Below, piece by piece: positions 49,689-59,230 of a stretch of 64,000 bases of DNA (positions are counted from its first letter, which is position 1; each line of letters begins with the position of its first letter). Location of the stretch: contig NZ_HG726025.1 of assembly GCF_000499785.1 (NCBI RefSeq), positions 62,001 to 126,000 on the forward strand. Direction: 5' to 3'. Both the position numbers and the translations under genes were made by a program. The stretch comes from Bacteroides neonati (GTDB lineage: Bacteria > Bacteroidota > Bacteroidia > Bacteroidales > Bacteroidaceae). The notes below the pieces were generated by a model, which saw only the letters and a program-made list of their open reading frames with translations, had not been told where the DNA came from and did no database searches.

Positions 49689-51122
49689 ATGTCATTAATT
49701 AAAAACTCCATACTTTACCTAATTTCTACAATTTTAGTTAAAGCTACTACATTCTTTTTGCTTCCGGTTTATTCATATATGGTTTCTCCGGAAGAATATG
49801 GATATGTCTATATCGTAGCTGCATCAACTCAATTATTAATGTTATTAATGCAACTTTCAACACAAGTTTGTATTTCTAGGTTTCTTTTTGACTGTAAAAA
49901 CAACGATGAAGTTAAATTACTTTATTCAACTGTAGTAATAACGGCTGTTGTTTTTTCAACGTTGATTTTTGTCGTAGTATGGCTTTGTGGGGATACAATT
50001 GCAAATGTAATTAATTTACCATTAAAATATTTTAGACTGGCTTGTTTAATACCATATATAGGTCTGTTTTATAATCTAATCTTATCACTCTTATATGCTA
50101 GACAAGACGCTAAAAAAGTATCTTTGACATCTTCAACAATAGGAATCATAAATATAGTTATACAAGTTATTTTAGTTTACGAAATGGAGGATAAGGCGAT
50201 GGCCTTAATAATTTCAATGTTGGTTAACTCGATAATAACGTTCTTGATTTTTTTGTTTTATTCTTACCCTTATTTTGTTTTTAAATATGATTATAGTAGA
50301 ATAAAAAGTTATTTATATTATGCTATTTCTCAAATTCCAAGTGATTTATCAGCTTGGCTGGTTAGTTTTACAGATAGAATAGTAATAAATAAATATATAG
50401 GCCCAGCTGAAACAGGTATTTATGGTATAGGCTCTACGATTGGTAATATACCAAGTGTAGTATACACGTCAATGAATCAAGCTTATGTTCCGTATGCCTA
50501 TTCAAATTTTAAATTAATTGAGAAAAGTGACAATACTGCACATAATAACATCGTTAATACAACAGAAATATTAAGCGGTATAGTTATTATGCTTATAACT
50601 CTTTTTGTTATTTTTTCGAATAATATAGTTTGTCTTTTTTCTTCTTCTTATGCGTCCTCATCTTTTATTGTGGTAGTGATGCTAATAGCTTCATTATTCG
50701 ATATTTTTAGAATTATATATATGCAACCGTTATGTTTTAATGTTAAGTTTACAAAAATAAAATCTGCTATTTGGCTGTTTTCTGGTATAATAAATATGGG
50801 ATTAAACTTTTTAGTTATTCCTAAATATGGCATCTATGGAGGTTGTTTAACATCGTTAGTTACTTATATAGTTACCTTTTTCTTACTGCTTTATTTTAGC
50901 AAAAAAGCTATTCCGTTAAGTTATCGCTGGATTAATGTATGGAAAGTTGTAATAATTTCAATTATCATGTTTCCTTTAATCTTTTTAGGCAACAGCATGT
51001 TAGTTTTTATCTTAAAAGCTACTGCATATCTTTCATATATTGTATTATGTGATAAAATACTTAAGTTAAATATAAAAAATAAAATAATAAGTCATGTCAA
51101 ATTTTTTAGTTACAAACATTAG
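49689..51122 (+). CDS. wzx: Wzx-type polysaccharide flippase
   Basis: A 477-residue protein with about 12-14 hydrophobic segments, starting MSLIKNSILYLISTILVKATTFFLLPVYSYMVSPEEYG. It belongs to the polysaccharide transport branch of the MOP superfamily, and WLVSFTDRIVINKYIGPAETGIYGIGSTIG is the typical helix 7-8 segment. It flips lipid-linked repeat units across the inner membrane. The DNA here is markedly more A/T-rich than the flanking loci, as usual for capsule cores acquired by transfer. The last 29 bases overlap the next gene. Confidence 0.95.
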   Translation: MSLIKNSILYLISTILVKATTFFLLPVYSYMVSPEEYGYVYIVAASTQLLMLLMQLSTQVCISRFLFDCKNNDEVKLLYSTVVITAVVFSTLIFVVVWLCGDTIANVINLPLKYFRLACLIPYIGLFYNLILSLLYARQDAKKVSLTSSTIGIINIVIQVILVYEMEDKAMALIISMLVNSIITFLIFLFYSYPYFVFKYDYSRIKSYLYYAISQIPSDLSAWLVSFTDRIVINKYIGPAETGIYGIGSTIGNIPSVVYTSMNQAYVPYAYSNFKLIEKSDNTAHNNIVNTTEILSGIVIMLITLFVIFSNNIVCLFSSSYASSSFIVVVMLIASLFDIFRIIYMQPLCFNVKFTKIKSAIWLFSGIINMGLNFLVIPKYGIYGGCLTSLVTYIVTFFLLLYFSKKAIPLSYRWINVWKVVIISIIMFPLIFLGNSMLVFILKATAYLSYIVLCDKILKLNIKNKIISHVKFFSYKH

Positions 51123-52848
51123 AAATATTGGTACTTATAGTGAAGAAATAATAGAGAACTCAGTTTTTGATTTAAACTTTAAGTATGATAATAATGGCAT
51201 TTTTGCTTTAACAACTCGGAAATTGGGTTTTGCAAATGAAAATGCATATCAAGAAGGGAATGATTTTGTTTTAATCAATGGTACGTTAATATACGATGGA
51301 AGTAGTGAAAAAGAATGTTTAAAGAAAATTTTTAATGATTTTTCAGGAGATTTAAATGCAATACGTAATAAATGTATAGGCAATTATGCTGTGTGTATCT
51401 ACAAAAATGGACATATTACTGTATTTGGCGAAAGTTCTGCTTGTTATGACATTTATTATTATAGCTGTGATGGAGAATGGGTGGTTTCCTCTTCAATTTC
51501 GACTCTAGCAAAAGTTCTTTGGAATCGATTAAGCATTAATAAATTAAATGTTGTTGAGTCCTATGCTAGGTATGCTATTTTAAATGATGAGACAGTGTTC
51601 AATGAGATATTAAGACTATCTGGGTGGGATTTCATAAGAGCAACAACTAAATCCTTAGAAATAATGGGATGCAATGCGGATTTTCAAAATAGCTGCAACT
51701 ATCAAACTACTATTGACAAGATTGTAGAAGATCTGAAATCTGTTGCAAAATCATTTTATAATAATTTTGGGACTCCAACGATATCTATGACTGGAGGTCT
51801 AGATTCGCGTATGACGCTTGCATCCTACTTAGCTGTAGATGTTAAGCCTCGTATTGTTTACGGTCTCGGAGATAGTAGCATAGCAGTATCAGGACATCAT
51901 GATTGCAACGTTGACAGAATGTACAGTGAAGCTTTTGGGTTGGATTTTGAAGTATTTCCTTGGAATGAAACAATACCACTGGATAAGTATTGGATGCAAT
52001 TCATTAAAGACTATGATGAAGCTACAATTATGTATGGTGGTAATAAGGATACTATGGATTATTTTTATGATACTAAAGCAAAATATTGCGAGTATGGTTT
52101 CTGGGGAGAATTTTATAGAGATGCGGGCTGGTTATTAACAGAAGATGATAATGATTTTGTTTCTATAGAAACTTTTGCTGAAAAGTGGTATTTGAAAAGT
52201 ATGGAGGAAAATATAATTAATCTTTATCCTGGGTTAAAAAAGCATATTATAAATAAATTATATAAGGTTTGTAATAAAAGGGGGATGGATCCTCAGAGTT
52301 TGTCATCAACTGATTTACTACATTTAGCATTGTTATATTATCAAAGAGCCCATGGAGTAATCTTGAATCTTGTTAATAGGCATAAGTATTGTCATTATAT
52401 AATGTCTGAGAGTTGTATAGTCTTTAATACTAATGTTTCTTGTAAAAACAGAAAGAAAGGAAAATTAATTTTAGACATACTAGCAAATTTGTATCCTCAA
52501 ATCTTAAGCATTCCTATATACAGTGGCTGGAAATACTATAAATATAATAAACAAAATAAAACATTAGAATTAGATGGACATAATCTAAAAGGATTTATTC
52601 TTAAATTAATTCCACATAATTTATTTAATAAAATATATAAACTCATAAGGTATCGCACCATGCCAAAAGAATTTGTCTTGTTAATAAATGATCCTAAGTA
52701 TAAAAGTATAGTAGATGAGTATCTAACAGAAGAAGTGAAACAAGATTTATTGGCAAATAGAAGGGACAACTCCCCTTTTGTTGTCAGATTGTTAATTCAA
52801 GGATTGTTGTTTGAACATTGGGGTAAATGTAATACTGGGAGAAAATGA
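51094..52848 (+). CDS. Asparagine-synthase-like protein without the amidotransferase Cys
   Basis: The 584-residue protein has an N-terminal GATase2-like beta domain (FVLINGTLIYDGSSEKECL..., GNYAVCIYKNGHITVFGESSACYDIYYYS) and a C-terminal PP-loop ATPase domain with the motif ISMTGGLDSRMTLASYL. True glutamine-dependent enzymes begin Met-Cys; this one begins MSNFLV, so it cannot use glutamine in the normal way. Capsule-locus relatives are thought to adenylate a substrate, transfer ammonia or other groups, or build amide links on sugars. The start overlaps wzx by 29 bases, and the stop overlaps the next start as ATGA. Confidence 0.75.
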   Translation: MSNFLVTNIRNIGTYSEEIIENSVFDLNFKYDNNGIFALTTRKLGFANENAYQEGNDFVLINGTLIYDGSSEKECLKKIFNDFSGDLNAIRNKCIGNYAVCIYKNGHITVFGESSACYDIYYYSCDGEWVVSSSISTLAKVLWNRLSINKLNVVESYARYAILNDETVFNEILRLSGWDFIRATTKSLEIMGCNADFQNSCNYQTTIDKIVEDLKSVAKSFYNNFGTPTISMTGGLDSRMTLASYLAVDVKPRIVYGLGDSSIAVSGHHDCNVDRMYSEAFGLDFEVFPWNETIPLDKYWMQFIKDYDEATIMYGGNKDTMDYFYDTKAKYCEYGFWGEFYRDAGWLLTEDDNDFVSIETFAEKWYLKSMEENIINLYPGLKKHIINKLYKVCNKRGMDPQSLSSTDLLHLALLYYQRAHGVILNLVNRHKYCHYIMSESCIVFNTNVSCKNRKKGKLILDILANLYPQILSIPIYSGWKYYKYNKQNKTLELDGHNLKGFILKLIPHNLFNKIYKLIRYRTMPKEFVLLINDPKYKSIVDEYLTEEVKQDLLANRRDNSPFVVRLLIQGLLFEHWGKCNTGRK

Positions 52849-53783
52849 ATGATGTTAATCGTATAATAGTTGTAGCATTTAAATATAATGATATATTATA
52901 TGCAATGGCAACAACGGAATTTAAAAAATCGAAATATAAGAAATTGGTCATTTTCTATATTAAAGGAAGATCTCCTAAAGATTTTCCTTTTCAAGAAGTA
53001 TTTGATGAAGTAGTTTATGTTGAGTACTTTGATAGTATATCAAAGTTATGGGTTAATTTACTGAAAATTTGGAAAATGAATTGGAATTGTGATGTTATAA
53101 CATATTCAAACCCATTACTTCTAGCAACTAAATATCTGACAAAAATAAGTAACTGTAGTAAAATTATTTGGGTGGAAGATGGTCTGATGAATTATTATCC
53201 ATTATCCGATATTAATTTTTCGATTTCTAGGTCTTTAAAAAGGGATATTCAAAAGTTGTTACACTTAAGAGATAGTGATATTTATACAAAGAAGCAATTT
53301 ATTACTTATCTTTTATGTCCAGATAAGGCAGTTAGTTATAAAGGGGAATTGAAGCCTCTAATATTTAAAAATCTTCTTAATACGAATGAAGCATTAAATC
53401 GCCTGTCTTTTATTCAAGGAAAGAAACTATTCATAGGTCAAGCTTTGTACAATACTGATGGCATAAGTAAAAATGACTATATGAATTGCGTAAATCGAGT
53501 TATAAAAGAATATGGGATTGATTATTACGTTCCTCATTATGGATCGCTGGCTGAGAGTATTGAATGTCCATTCTTAAATTTATCTGATTATCATATAACC
53601 TTTGAATTTATTGCGTGTGCTTATGATTTTACTCTTTATTCAATAAGTTCAACTTTACTATATTCAACAAAAAGTATTAATCCACAAGTGCGTACTTATA
53701 TGATTAGGCTTGAAGGAATTGATACAGAGAAACCAATCTTACAAGAAACTGTGAATGGAATCATTGACTATCAGAAGAAATAA
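52845..53783 (+). CDS. GT52/polysialyltransferase-like glycosyltransferase
   Basis: The 312-residue protein resembles bacterial sialyl- and polysialyltransferases of the GT-B fold. IIWVEDGLMNYYPL carries the catalytic D/E-D-G motif, and KKLFIGQALYNTDGI follows the linker. YYVPHYGSLAES sits where the H-P motif is expected, with Tyr in place of Pro. YSISSTLLYS is the Ser-containing nucleotide-binding motif. In a locus with a nonulosonate pathway this is the best candidate for adding the CMP-activated sugar. The N-terminal start overlaps the stop of the preceding gene. Confidence 0.7.
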   Translation: MNDVNRIIVVAFKYNDILYAMATTEFKKSKYKKLVIFYIKGRSPKDFPFQEVFDEVVYVEYFDSISKLWVNLLKIWKMNWNCDVITYSNPLLLATKYLTKISNCSKIIWVEDGLMNYYPLSDINFSISRSLKRDIQKLLHLRDSDIYTKKQFITYLLCPDKAVSYKGELKPLIFKNLLNTNEALNRLSFIQGKKLFIGQALYNTDGISKNDYMNCVNRVIKEYGIDYYVPHYGSLAESIECPFLNLSDYHITFEFIACAYDFTLYSISSTLLYSTKSINPQVRTYMIRLEGIDTEKPILQETVNGIIDYQKK

Positions 53784-54858
53784 AAGTTTCTTTATTTTAT
53801 TAATTTATTTTATTTTCCTATTTTTGAATGTGTTCATAGAAAACATGAGCAGCTATGGTTATATTCAAAGTCTAATTTTTGGAGTAGTATTTTTTTTCTG
53901 CTCAAAATGGAAAGAATGTATTAATAATATAATATTGACGCTTGTCTTACTCGTTCCTGTTTGGATAAATTCTAATTCTAGTTATTTGTATCTTATAAAT
54001 GACTGCTTTACCTTGTTTTTAGTGTTATCTTGTATTGATGCTTTTAGGAGTCTTGAACTATCAGGCCAGCAAAGGCGTATAATCGCAAGATTATTCCTTC
54101 TTTACTCTATAATGTTTATTGTATGTGCAGCTTTTCCTAGCTTTTACGATGGTGAAGACTCACGTTACGCAGGACTTCTACATGGAGCAAATACATCATC
54201 CTCAGTATTGATGTTTATCTTGGCGTTCATTATAGAATATTATAAAGATAGTAAAATTAAACTTTTTGTATATTGTACTTCTTTTATTTGTTTTATAATT
54301 TGTGTTTTCTTAAGTAATACAAGATCCATTTTTATAGGTATTCCTTATCTTCTATGGTTATATAGGGAGAATATTAATTTAAAAAAGGTTTGGCCTATTA
54401 TTTTTCTTATAATTGCATTAGGAGCATATTTAATAGTGCCAAATTTAATCTTTATATCAGAAGATCTTAGATTGACAGCAGAGGATACCTCTATGTTAAC
54501 AAGGGCATCTTTGTATGAAAGTATATGGGAGGGAATAGCAAGTAATTATTATATTATTGCTCATGGTCCTAATGCCTGTGTTGCTTTTATTCAAAATCTA
54601 ACAGAAAGTGATAGATATTCTCCCCATAACGATATGTTATCATATTGGTACGATTGGGGGATAGTTTGGCTTATTGTTTTATCCATTATGTTTATTCGTA
54701 TAAAAAGATATCTAGAGGTATATAAAATGAATATAGGAGCAATATTCCTATTTTTATTTGTTATGTCATGTGGGTTACATAATATAATGATGCATATCTA
54801 TATTTGGATACCTCTAATTTGTATAATGTGGATTCGTAGGATTCAAACAAAATTATAA
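53755..54858 (+). CDS. wzy: Wzy-type O-antigen/capsule polymerase
   Basis: A 367-residue protein with about ten hydrophobic helices and a large periplasmic loop (PNLIFISEDLRLTAEDTSMLTRASLYESIWEG...). The motif GPNACVAFIQNLTESDRYSPHNDMLSYWYDWG fits the H-D-loop of O-antigen polymerases. It joins repeat units in the periplasm. Low sequence conservation means assignment rests on topology and on its position between the sialyltransferase-like and GT2 genes. It starts 29 bases inside the previous gene. Confidence 0.85.
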   Translation: MESLTIRRNKSFFILLIYFIFLFLNVFIENMSSYGYIQSLIFGVVFFFCSKWKECINNIILTLVLLVPVWINSNSSYLYLINDCFTLFLVLSCIDAFRSLELSGQQRRIIARLFLLYSIMFIVCAAFPSFYDGEDSRYAGLLHGANTSSSVLMFILAFIIEYYKDSKIKLFVYCTSFICFIICVFLSNTRSIFIGIPYLLWLYRENINLKKVWPIIFLIIALGAYLIVPNLIFISEDLRLTAEDTSMLTRASLYESIWEGIASNYYIIAHGPNACVAFIQNLTESDRYSPHNDMLSYWYDWGIVWLIVLSIMFIRIKRYLEVYKMNIGAIFLFLFVMSCGLHNIMMHIYIWIPLICIMWIRRIQTKL

Positions 54859-54862
54859 TGAT

Positions 54863-55732
54863 ATGATAATAAAAACTGATTTAACAGTTCTGGTTTTAAC
54901 CATGAACGAAGAAAAAAACATTATTAATTGCATTGATAGTGTTAAAGAATTGGCTAGACGAATTGTTGTAATCGACAGTGGAAGTACTGATAATACTATA
55001 TCACTTGCTGAGAGTTTAGGTGCGGAAGTATTTCATCACGAGTTTGAGAATTATGCTAGCCAATTCAATTGGGGGCTAGACAATACAAATATTTCTACAA
55101 AGTGGATATTGCGATTAGATGCTGATGAAGTCATCACACATGATTTGGCTAAAGAAATGGCAGAAGAAATGGAAAAACATAAAGATGACGAAGTAAATGG
55201 TATGCAATTGAAACTAAAACAATGTTTTTTGGGTAAATGGATGAAATATGGAGGAACATATCCTTTTATTAAGCTTATGCTTTTCAAAAATGGAATAGGT
55301 AGAATTGAAAATCGTAAAATGGATGAACACACAATATTATCCAGCGGAAGATCTATTCTTTTGAAGAATGATGTACTCCACTATGATTTTCGCGATTTAA
55401 CATATTATATACACAAACATAATTGGTATGCAATTAGGGAGGCGCAAGATTACTTAGAGAATAAAATGGGTAATAGTGTCGATGCTCTAGAAGAAGGGTC
55501 ATTAAAAGGTCATAGAAAACAAAAAGTCTTATATTATAAGTTACCTAAGTTTTTCAGAGCTTTTGCAATATTCATATATAGGTATATCTTTCAATTAGGC
55601 TTCTTAGATGGAAAAGAAGGATTTATATATCATGTACTAGAAGATTTTTGGTATCGTTTTTTAGTAGATGCTAAGATATATGAATATCAACAGACTGGTA
55701 ATAAAATAGAAAATACAGGAGCTTTGAAATGA
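54863..55732 (+). CDS. GT2-family glycosyltransferase (WaaE/KdtX-like)
   Basis: The 289-residue protein starts LTVLVLTMNEEKNIINCIDSV and has VVIDSGSTDNTISLAESLGAEVF and WILRLDADEVITHDL, the GT2 nucleotide-binding and DxD-like motifs. GRIENRKMDEHTIL and a C-terminal amphipathic region with FFRAFAIFIYRYIFQLGFLDGKEGFIYH are typical of the WaaE branch that adds glucose or heptose. It probably adds one sugar of the repeat unit. Confidence 0.88.
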   Translation: MIIKTDLTVLVLTMNEEKNIINCIDSVKELARRIVVIDSGSTDNTISLAESLGAEVFHHEFENYASQFNWGLDNTNISTKWILRLDADEVITHDLAKEMAEEMEKHKDDEVNGMQLKLKQCFLGKWMKYGGTYPFIKLMLFKNGIGRIENRKMDEHTILSSGRSILLKNDVLHYDFRDLTYYIHKHNWYAIREAQDYLENKMGNSVDALEEGSLKGHRKQKVLYYKLPKFFRAFAIFIYRYIFQLGFLDGKEGFIYHVLEDFWYRFLVDAKIYEYQQTGNKIENTGALK

Positions 55733-55875
55733 TCATTGGACATCGTTTTAGGATACATTGCTGCTATTTTAATAAAAAGAATAAGATTTCTTAACTTTAT
55801 CTTACTTGGAACTGGTAAGTAGTTAGATATAACCTCAAATTTAAGTTTATTAATATCATAACAATTTTAAGTATA
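55733..55875 (+). other. Intergenic gap with a short hydrophobic remnant
   Basis: No intact gene is present. A 28-codon frame reading LDIVLGYIAAILIKRIRFLNFILLGTGK ends at a TAG and has no usable start. It may be the tail of a lost gene left when capsule genes were exchanged. Confidence 0.35.
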
Positions 55876-57027
55876 ATGGATAATTATATCATTTGCAAAA
55901 CCTGTGTAATGGACACAAAATCCGATCCTTCAATGGTAATTGAAGCAAACGGCAAGTGCGAACGCTGCAATATGTATGAAAAGACAGTAGCAGCAGACTG
56001 GAATCATGGTAGAGGTCACGAGAAAGAATTACAAGAACTTCTTGCAAAAATAAAGAAAGCTGGTGAGAGCAAGAAATACGATTGTTTGATTGGCCTTTCT
56101 GGCGGTTTTGATTCTACATACGTCCTTCATATGGCAGTAAAAGAGTGGGGCTTGCGTCCATTGGTATTCCATGTAGATTCAGGTTTTGACCTTCCTCTTG
56201 GAGTGCAGAATATCAATACCATCTGCAATAAACTTGGTGTTGATTTAAAGATTGCGAAGATTGATCAGGAGGATATGCGAAACTTTCAGTTAGCTATGTT
56301 TCGCACGGGTTTAGCTTGTTTGGATATTCCGCAGGATCATGCTTTTGTGAATATGGTTGAGCAGTTTGCTGTAGATAACAATATTAAATATATTCTCAAT
56401 GGTGAGAATATATCTACCGAGGCATTCACCAATCCTGCCTATTGGGATAGTGTATATGGTGGTGGAACAACAGATGATGTCTTTATAAAAGATATTATTA
56501 AGAGATTTTCTCCTGCACCATTGAAGAACTATAAACTGACTAATACATATCGTAGAAAACTTTGGTTGCCATATATTAAAGGTGTTAAGGTTGTAAAACC
56601 TCTTAACTTGATTCCATATGATTATGAAACAATTAAGAAAACTTTGCACGATGAGTATGGCTATATAGCATACCCTCAAAAACATTTTGAAAGTTTGATT
56701 ACAAAATTTTTGGAGGCCTATTGGTATTCAAAGCGTTTTGGCTATGATGTAAGAAAGCATCAGTTGTCTTCGTTAGTAGTTACAGGACAAATAACACGTG
56801 AAGAGGCATTACAGAGATTATCTAAACCTTCTGTAACAGAAGAAGAGGGTCGCGAAATGTTCAAGCAGGTAGCTGACTTCCTTCGTATATCAGAGGATGA
56901 GTTACAAGGTTACTTTGATATGCCTTTGGTGAAAGGTGATGAGTACAAGCATGGTAGCAATTGGTTAATTAAGCTTGGTGTGAAGATAATGTTTCTTTTG
57001 GGTAAAGAAAAGAGAGTAAGAAAATAA
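55876..57027 (+). CDS. N-acetyl sugar amidotransferase (WbuX/PseA-like)
   Basis: The 383-residue protein has a zinc-finger start with two CxxC pairs (CKTCVMD and CERCNMYE). A PP-loop LIGLSGGFDSTYVLH follows, with substrate-binding segments LRPLVFHVDSGFDL and YILNGENISTEAF. The family forms acetamidino groups on N-acetylated sugars, receiving ammonia from HisH- and HisF-like partners. Those partners are absent here, so ammonia may come from elsewhere. Standing directly before fnlA, its probable substrate is the FucNAc or nonulosonate branch. Confidence 0.9.
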   Translation: MDNYIICKTCVMDTKSDPSMVIEANGKCERCNMYEKTVAADWNHGRGHEKELQELLAKIKKAGESKKYDCLIGLSGGFDSTYVLHMAVKEWGLRPLVFHVDSGFDLPLGVQNINTICNKLGVDLKIAKIDQEDMRNFQLAMFRTGLACLDIPQDHAFVNMVEQFAVDNNIKYILNGENISTEAFTNPAYWDSVYGGGTTDDVFIKDIIKRFSPAPLKNYKLTNTYRRKLWLPYIKGVKVVKPLNLIPYDYETIKKTLHDEYGYIAYPQKHFESLITKFLEAYWYSKRFGYDVRKHQLSSLVVTGQITREEALQRLSKPSVTEEEGREMFKQVADFLRISEDELQGYFDMPLVKGDEYKHGSNWLIKLGVKIMFLLGKEKRVRK

Positions 57028-57046
57028 TAAATTATAAAGAAATACT

Positions 57047-58066
57047 ATGTCAATTTTCAAAGATAAAACTTTATTAATTACCGGAGGAACTGGCTCTTTT
57101 GGTAATGCTATACTCCGTCGTTTTCTTGATTCAGATATTAAGGAAATTCGTATCTTCTCTCGTGATGAAAAGAAACAAGATGATATGCGTCATCGTTTGC
57201 AGAATTCAAAAGTAAAATTTTACATTGGTGATGTTCGTGATAAACGTTCCGTTGATGGTGCTATGGTAGGAGTTGATTACGTTTTTCATGCAGCAGCATT
57301 GAAGCAAGTTCCTTCCTGTGAATTTTTTCCCACTCAAGCTGTGCGTACAAACGTTTTAGGAACAGAGAATGTGCTTGATTCGGCAATTGCTTATGGAGTA
57401 AAGAATGTAGTTGTACTATCGACCGACAAAGCAGCTTACCCGATTAATGCTATGGGAATAAGTAAGGCTATGATGGAGAAGGTGGCTACTGCTAAAGGTC
57501 GTCAGCTAGGTGCCGAAGGAACTACTACTATTTGCTGTACACGTTATGGTAATGTAATGGCAAGCCGTGGATCTGTAATTCCTTTATGGGTAGAACAGAT
57601 GAAGGTAAATAGTTCTATTACTATTACAGATCCTAATATGACTCGTTTTATGATGACGCTTGATGATGCTGTTGACTTAGTAATCTACGCATTTCAACAC
57701 GGTAAAAATGGAGATTTGTTTGTGCAAAAAGCTCCTGCAGCTACCTTAGATGTACTAGCAGATGCTTTGAAGGATCTTTATAAAATGCAAACGGAGGTAA
57801 AGGTAATAGGCACTCGACATGGTGAGAAGCTATACGAAACACTAGTAACCCGTGAAGAGATGGCAAAAGCAGAGGATATGGGCGACTATTATCGCATACC
57901 TTGTGATACTCGCGATTTAAATTATGATAAGTTTTTTGTAGAAGGTAATGAGAAAGTATCTAAGATTGAAGATTATCACTCGCATAATACAAAGCGCCTA
58001 GACGTGGAAGGTATGAAACAGTTATTGTTGAAACTGGATTTCATTAGGGAAGATTTAGGATTATAA
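57047..58066 (+). CDS. fnlA: UDP-GlcNAc 4,6-dehydratase/5-epimerase (FnlA/WbjB/CapE-like)
   Basis: An SDR of 339 residues. TLLITGGTGSFGNAILRRF is the NAD-binding motif, HAAALKQVPSCEFFP is the family block after motif II, and VLSTDKAAYPINAMGISKAMMEK contains the M-x3-K catalytic variant that marks the CapE/WbjB branch instead of Y-x3-K. It starts the pathway from UDP-GlcNAc to UDP-L-FucNAc. The two next genes complete the pathway. Confidence 0.95.
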   Translation: MSIFKDKTLLITGGTGSFGNAILRRFLDSDIKEIRIFSRDEKKQDDMRHRLQNSKVKFYIGDVRDKRSVDGAMVGVDYVFHAAALKQVPSCEFFPTQAVRTNVLGTENVLDSAIAYGVKNVVVLSTDKAAYPINAMGISKAMMEKVATAKGRQLGAEGTTTICCTRYGNVMASRGSVIPLWVEQMKVNSSITITDPNMTRFMMTLDDAVDLVIYAFQHGKNGDLFVQKAPAATLDVLADALKDLYKMQTEVKVIGTRHGEKLYETLVTREEMAKAEDMGDYYRIPCDTRDLNYDKFFVEGNEKVSKIEDYHSHNTKRLDVEGMKQLLLKLDFIREDLGL

Positions 58067-58067
58067 T

Positions 58068-59219
58068 ATGATGAATATTTTAGTAACTGGAGCAAAGGGT
58101 TTTGTCGGTAAGAACCTAGTGTCGCAACTGCACAATATCCAATCAGGTAAAGCCAAAAACTATAAAGTATCAAGCGAAATAAGAGTTTTTGAATATGATA
58201 TAGATAGTGATCCGGCTGAATTAGATATTTATTGCAAGAAGGCTGACTTTGTGTTTAACTTGGCAGGTGTTAATCGTCCGAAAGATCAATCGGAGTTTAT
58301 GACAGGTAATTTTGGATTTGCCTCAATGCTATTAGACGCTCTAAAAAAGCACAAGAATACGTGTCCTGTCATGATTTCTTCGTCTACACAAGCGGCACAA
58401 GACAATCCGTATGGAGAGTCTAAGAGGGCAGGTGAGAATTTATTGTTCGAATATTCGAAAGACACTGGAGCTAAGGTGCTGATTTACCGTTTTCCAAATG
58501 TCTTTGGGAAGTGGTGTAAGCCTAATTACAATAGTGCAGTAGCTACTTTTTGTAATAACATAGCTAACGGATTGGATATTCAGGTGAATGACCCTTTTGT
58601 AGTAATGAATTTGGTGTATGTAGATGATGTAGTGAATGAACTGATTGCTGCATTGACGGGTGATGAGAACAGGGTCGGAAATTACTGCGTAGTATCTACT
58701 GTATATACTATTACACTTGGCGAAATAGTTGATTTACTATATGATTTTAAAGCAAATAGAGTGAATTTGAATGTACCCAATGTGGGGAATGCTTTTGAGA
58801 AGAAGCTTTATTCTACCTATCTATCTTATTTACCTAAAGATCAATTTAGCTATCCGTTAAAGATGAATGTTGATGATAGAGGAAGTTTTACGGAAATTAT
58901 TCGCACCAATGATAGAGGGCAGTTCTCAGTTAATATTTCTAAGCCACTCATAACTAAAGGCAATCATTGGCATCACACGAAGAATGAAAAGTTTGTAGTG
59001 GTAAGTGGTAGTGGAGTTATTCGCTTTCGACAAATAAATGAACCTAACGCAGAAGTTATAGAATACTTTGTATCGGGTGATAAAATTGAAGTGGTGGACA
59101 TTCCAACAGGATACACACATAATATAGAAAACTTAGGTGACACAGATATGGTAACGTTTATGTGGTGCAACGAATGTTTTGATGCCCAACACCCGGATAC
59201 CTTTTTTGAAACAGTATAA
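58068..59219 (+). CDS. fnlB: UDP-sugar reductase/epimerase FnlB (WbjC/CapF-like)
   Basis: The first 270 residues are an extended SDR (MNILVTGAKGFVGKNLVSQL, NLAGVNRPKDQSEFMTGN, ISSSTQAAQDNPYGESKRAGE). The last 110 are a cupin domain (SVNISKPLITKGNHWHHTKNEKFVVVSG, GDKIEVVDIPTGYTHNI). This two-domain form matches CapF/WbjC, in which the cupin catalyses 3-epimerisation and the SDR reduces C4. It uses the FnlA product. A start one codon later (58071) is equally likely. Confidence 0.94.
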   Translation: MMNILVTGAKGFVGKNLVSQLHNIQSGKAKNYKVSSEIRVFEYDIDSDPAELDIYCKKADFVFNLAGVNRPKDQSEFMTGNFGFASMLLDALKKHKNTCPVMISSSTQAAQDNPYGESKRAGENLLFEYSKDTGAKVLIYRFPNVFGKWCKPNYNSAVATFCNNIANGLDIQVNDPFVVMNLVYVDDVVNELIAALTGDENRVGNYCVVSTVYTITLGEIVDLLYDFKANRVNLNVPNVGNAFEKKLYSTYLSYLPKDQFSYPLKMNVDDRGSFTEIIRTNDRGQFSVNISKPLITKGNHWHHTKNEKFVVVSGSGVIRFRQINEPNAEVIEYFVSGDKIEVVDIPTGYTHNIENLGDTDMVTFMWCNECFDAQHPDTFFETV

Positions 59220-59230
59220 GAAATAAAGCT

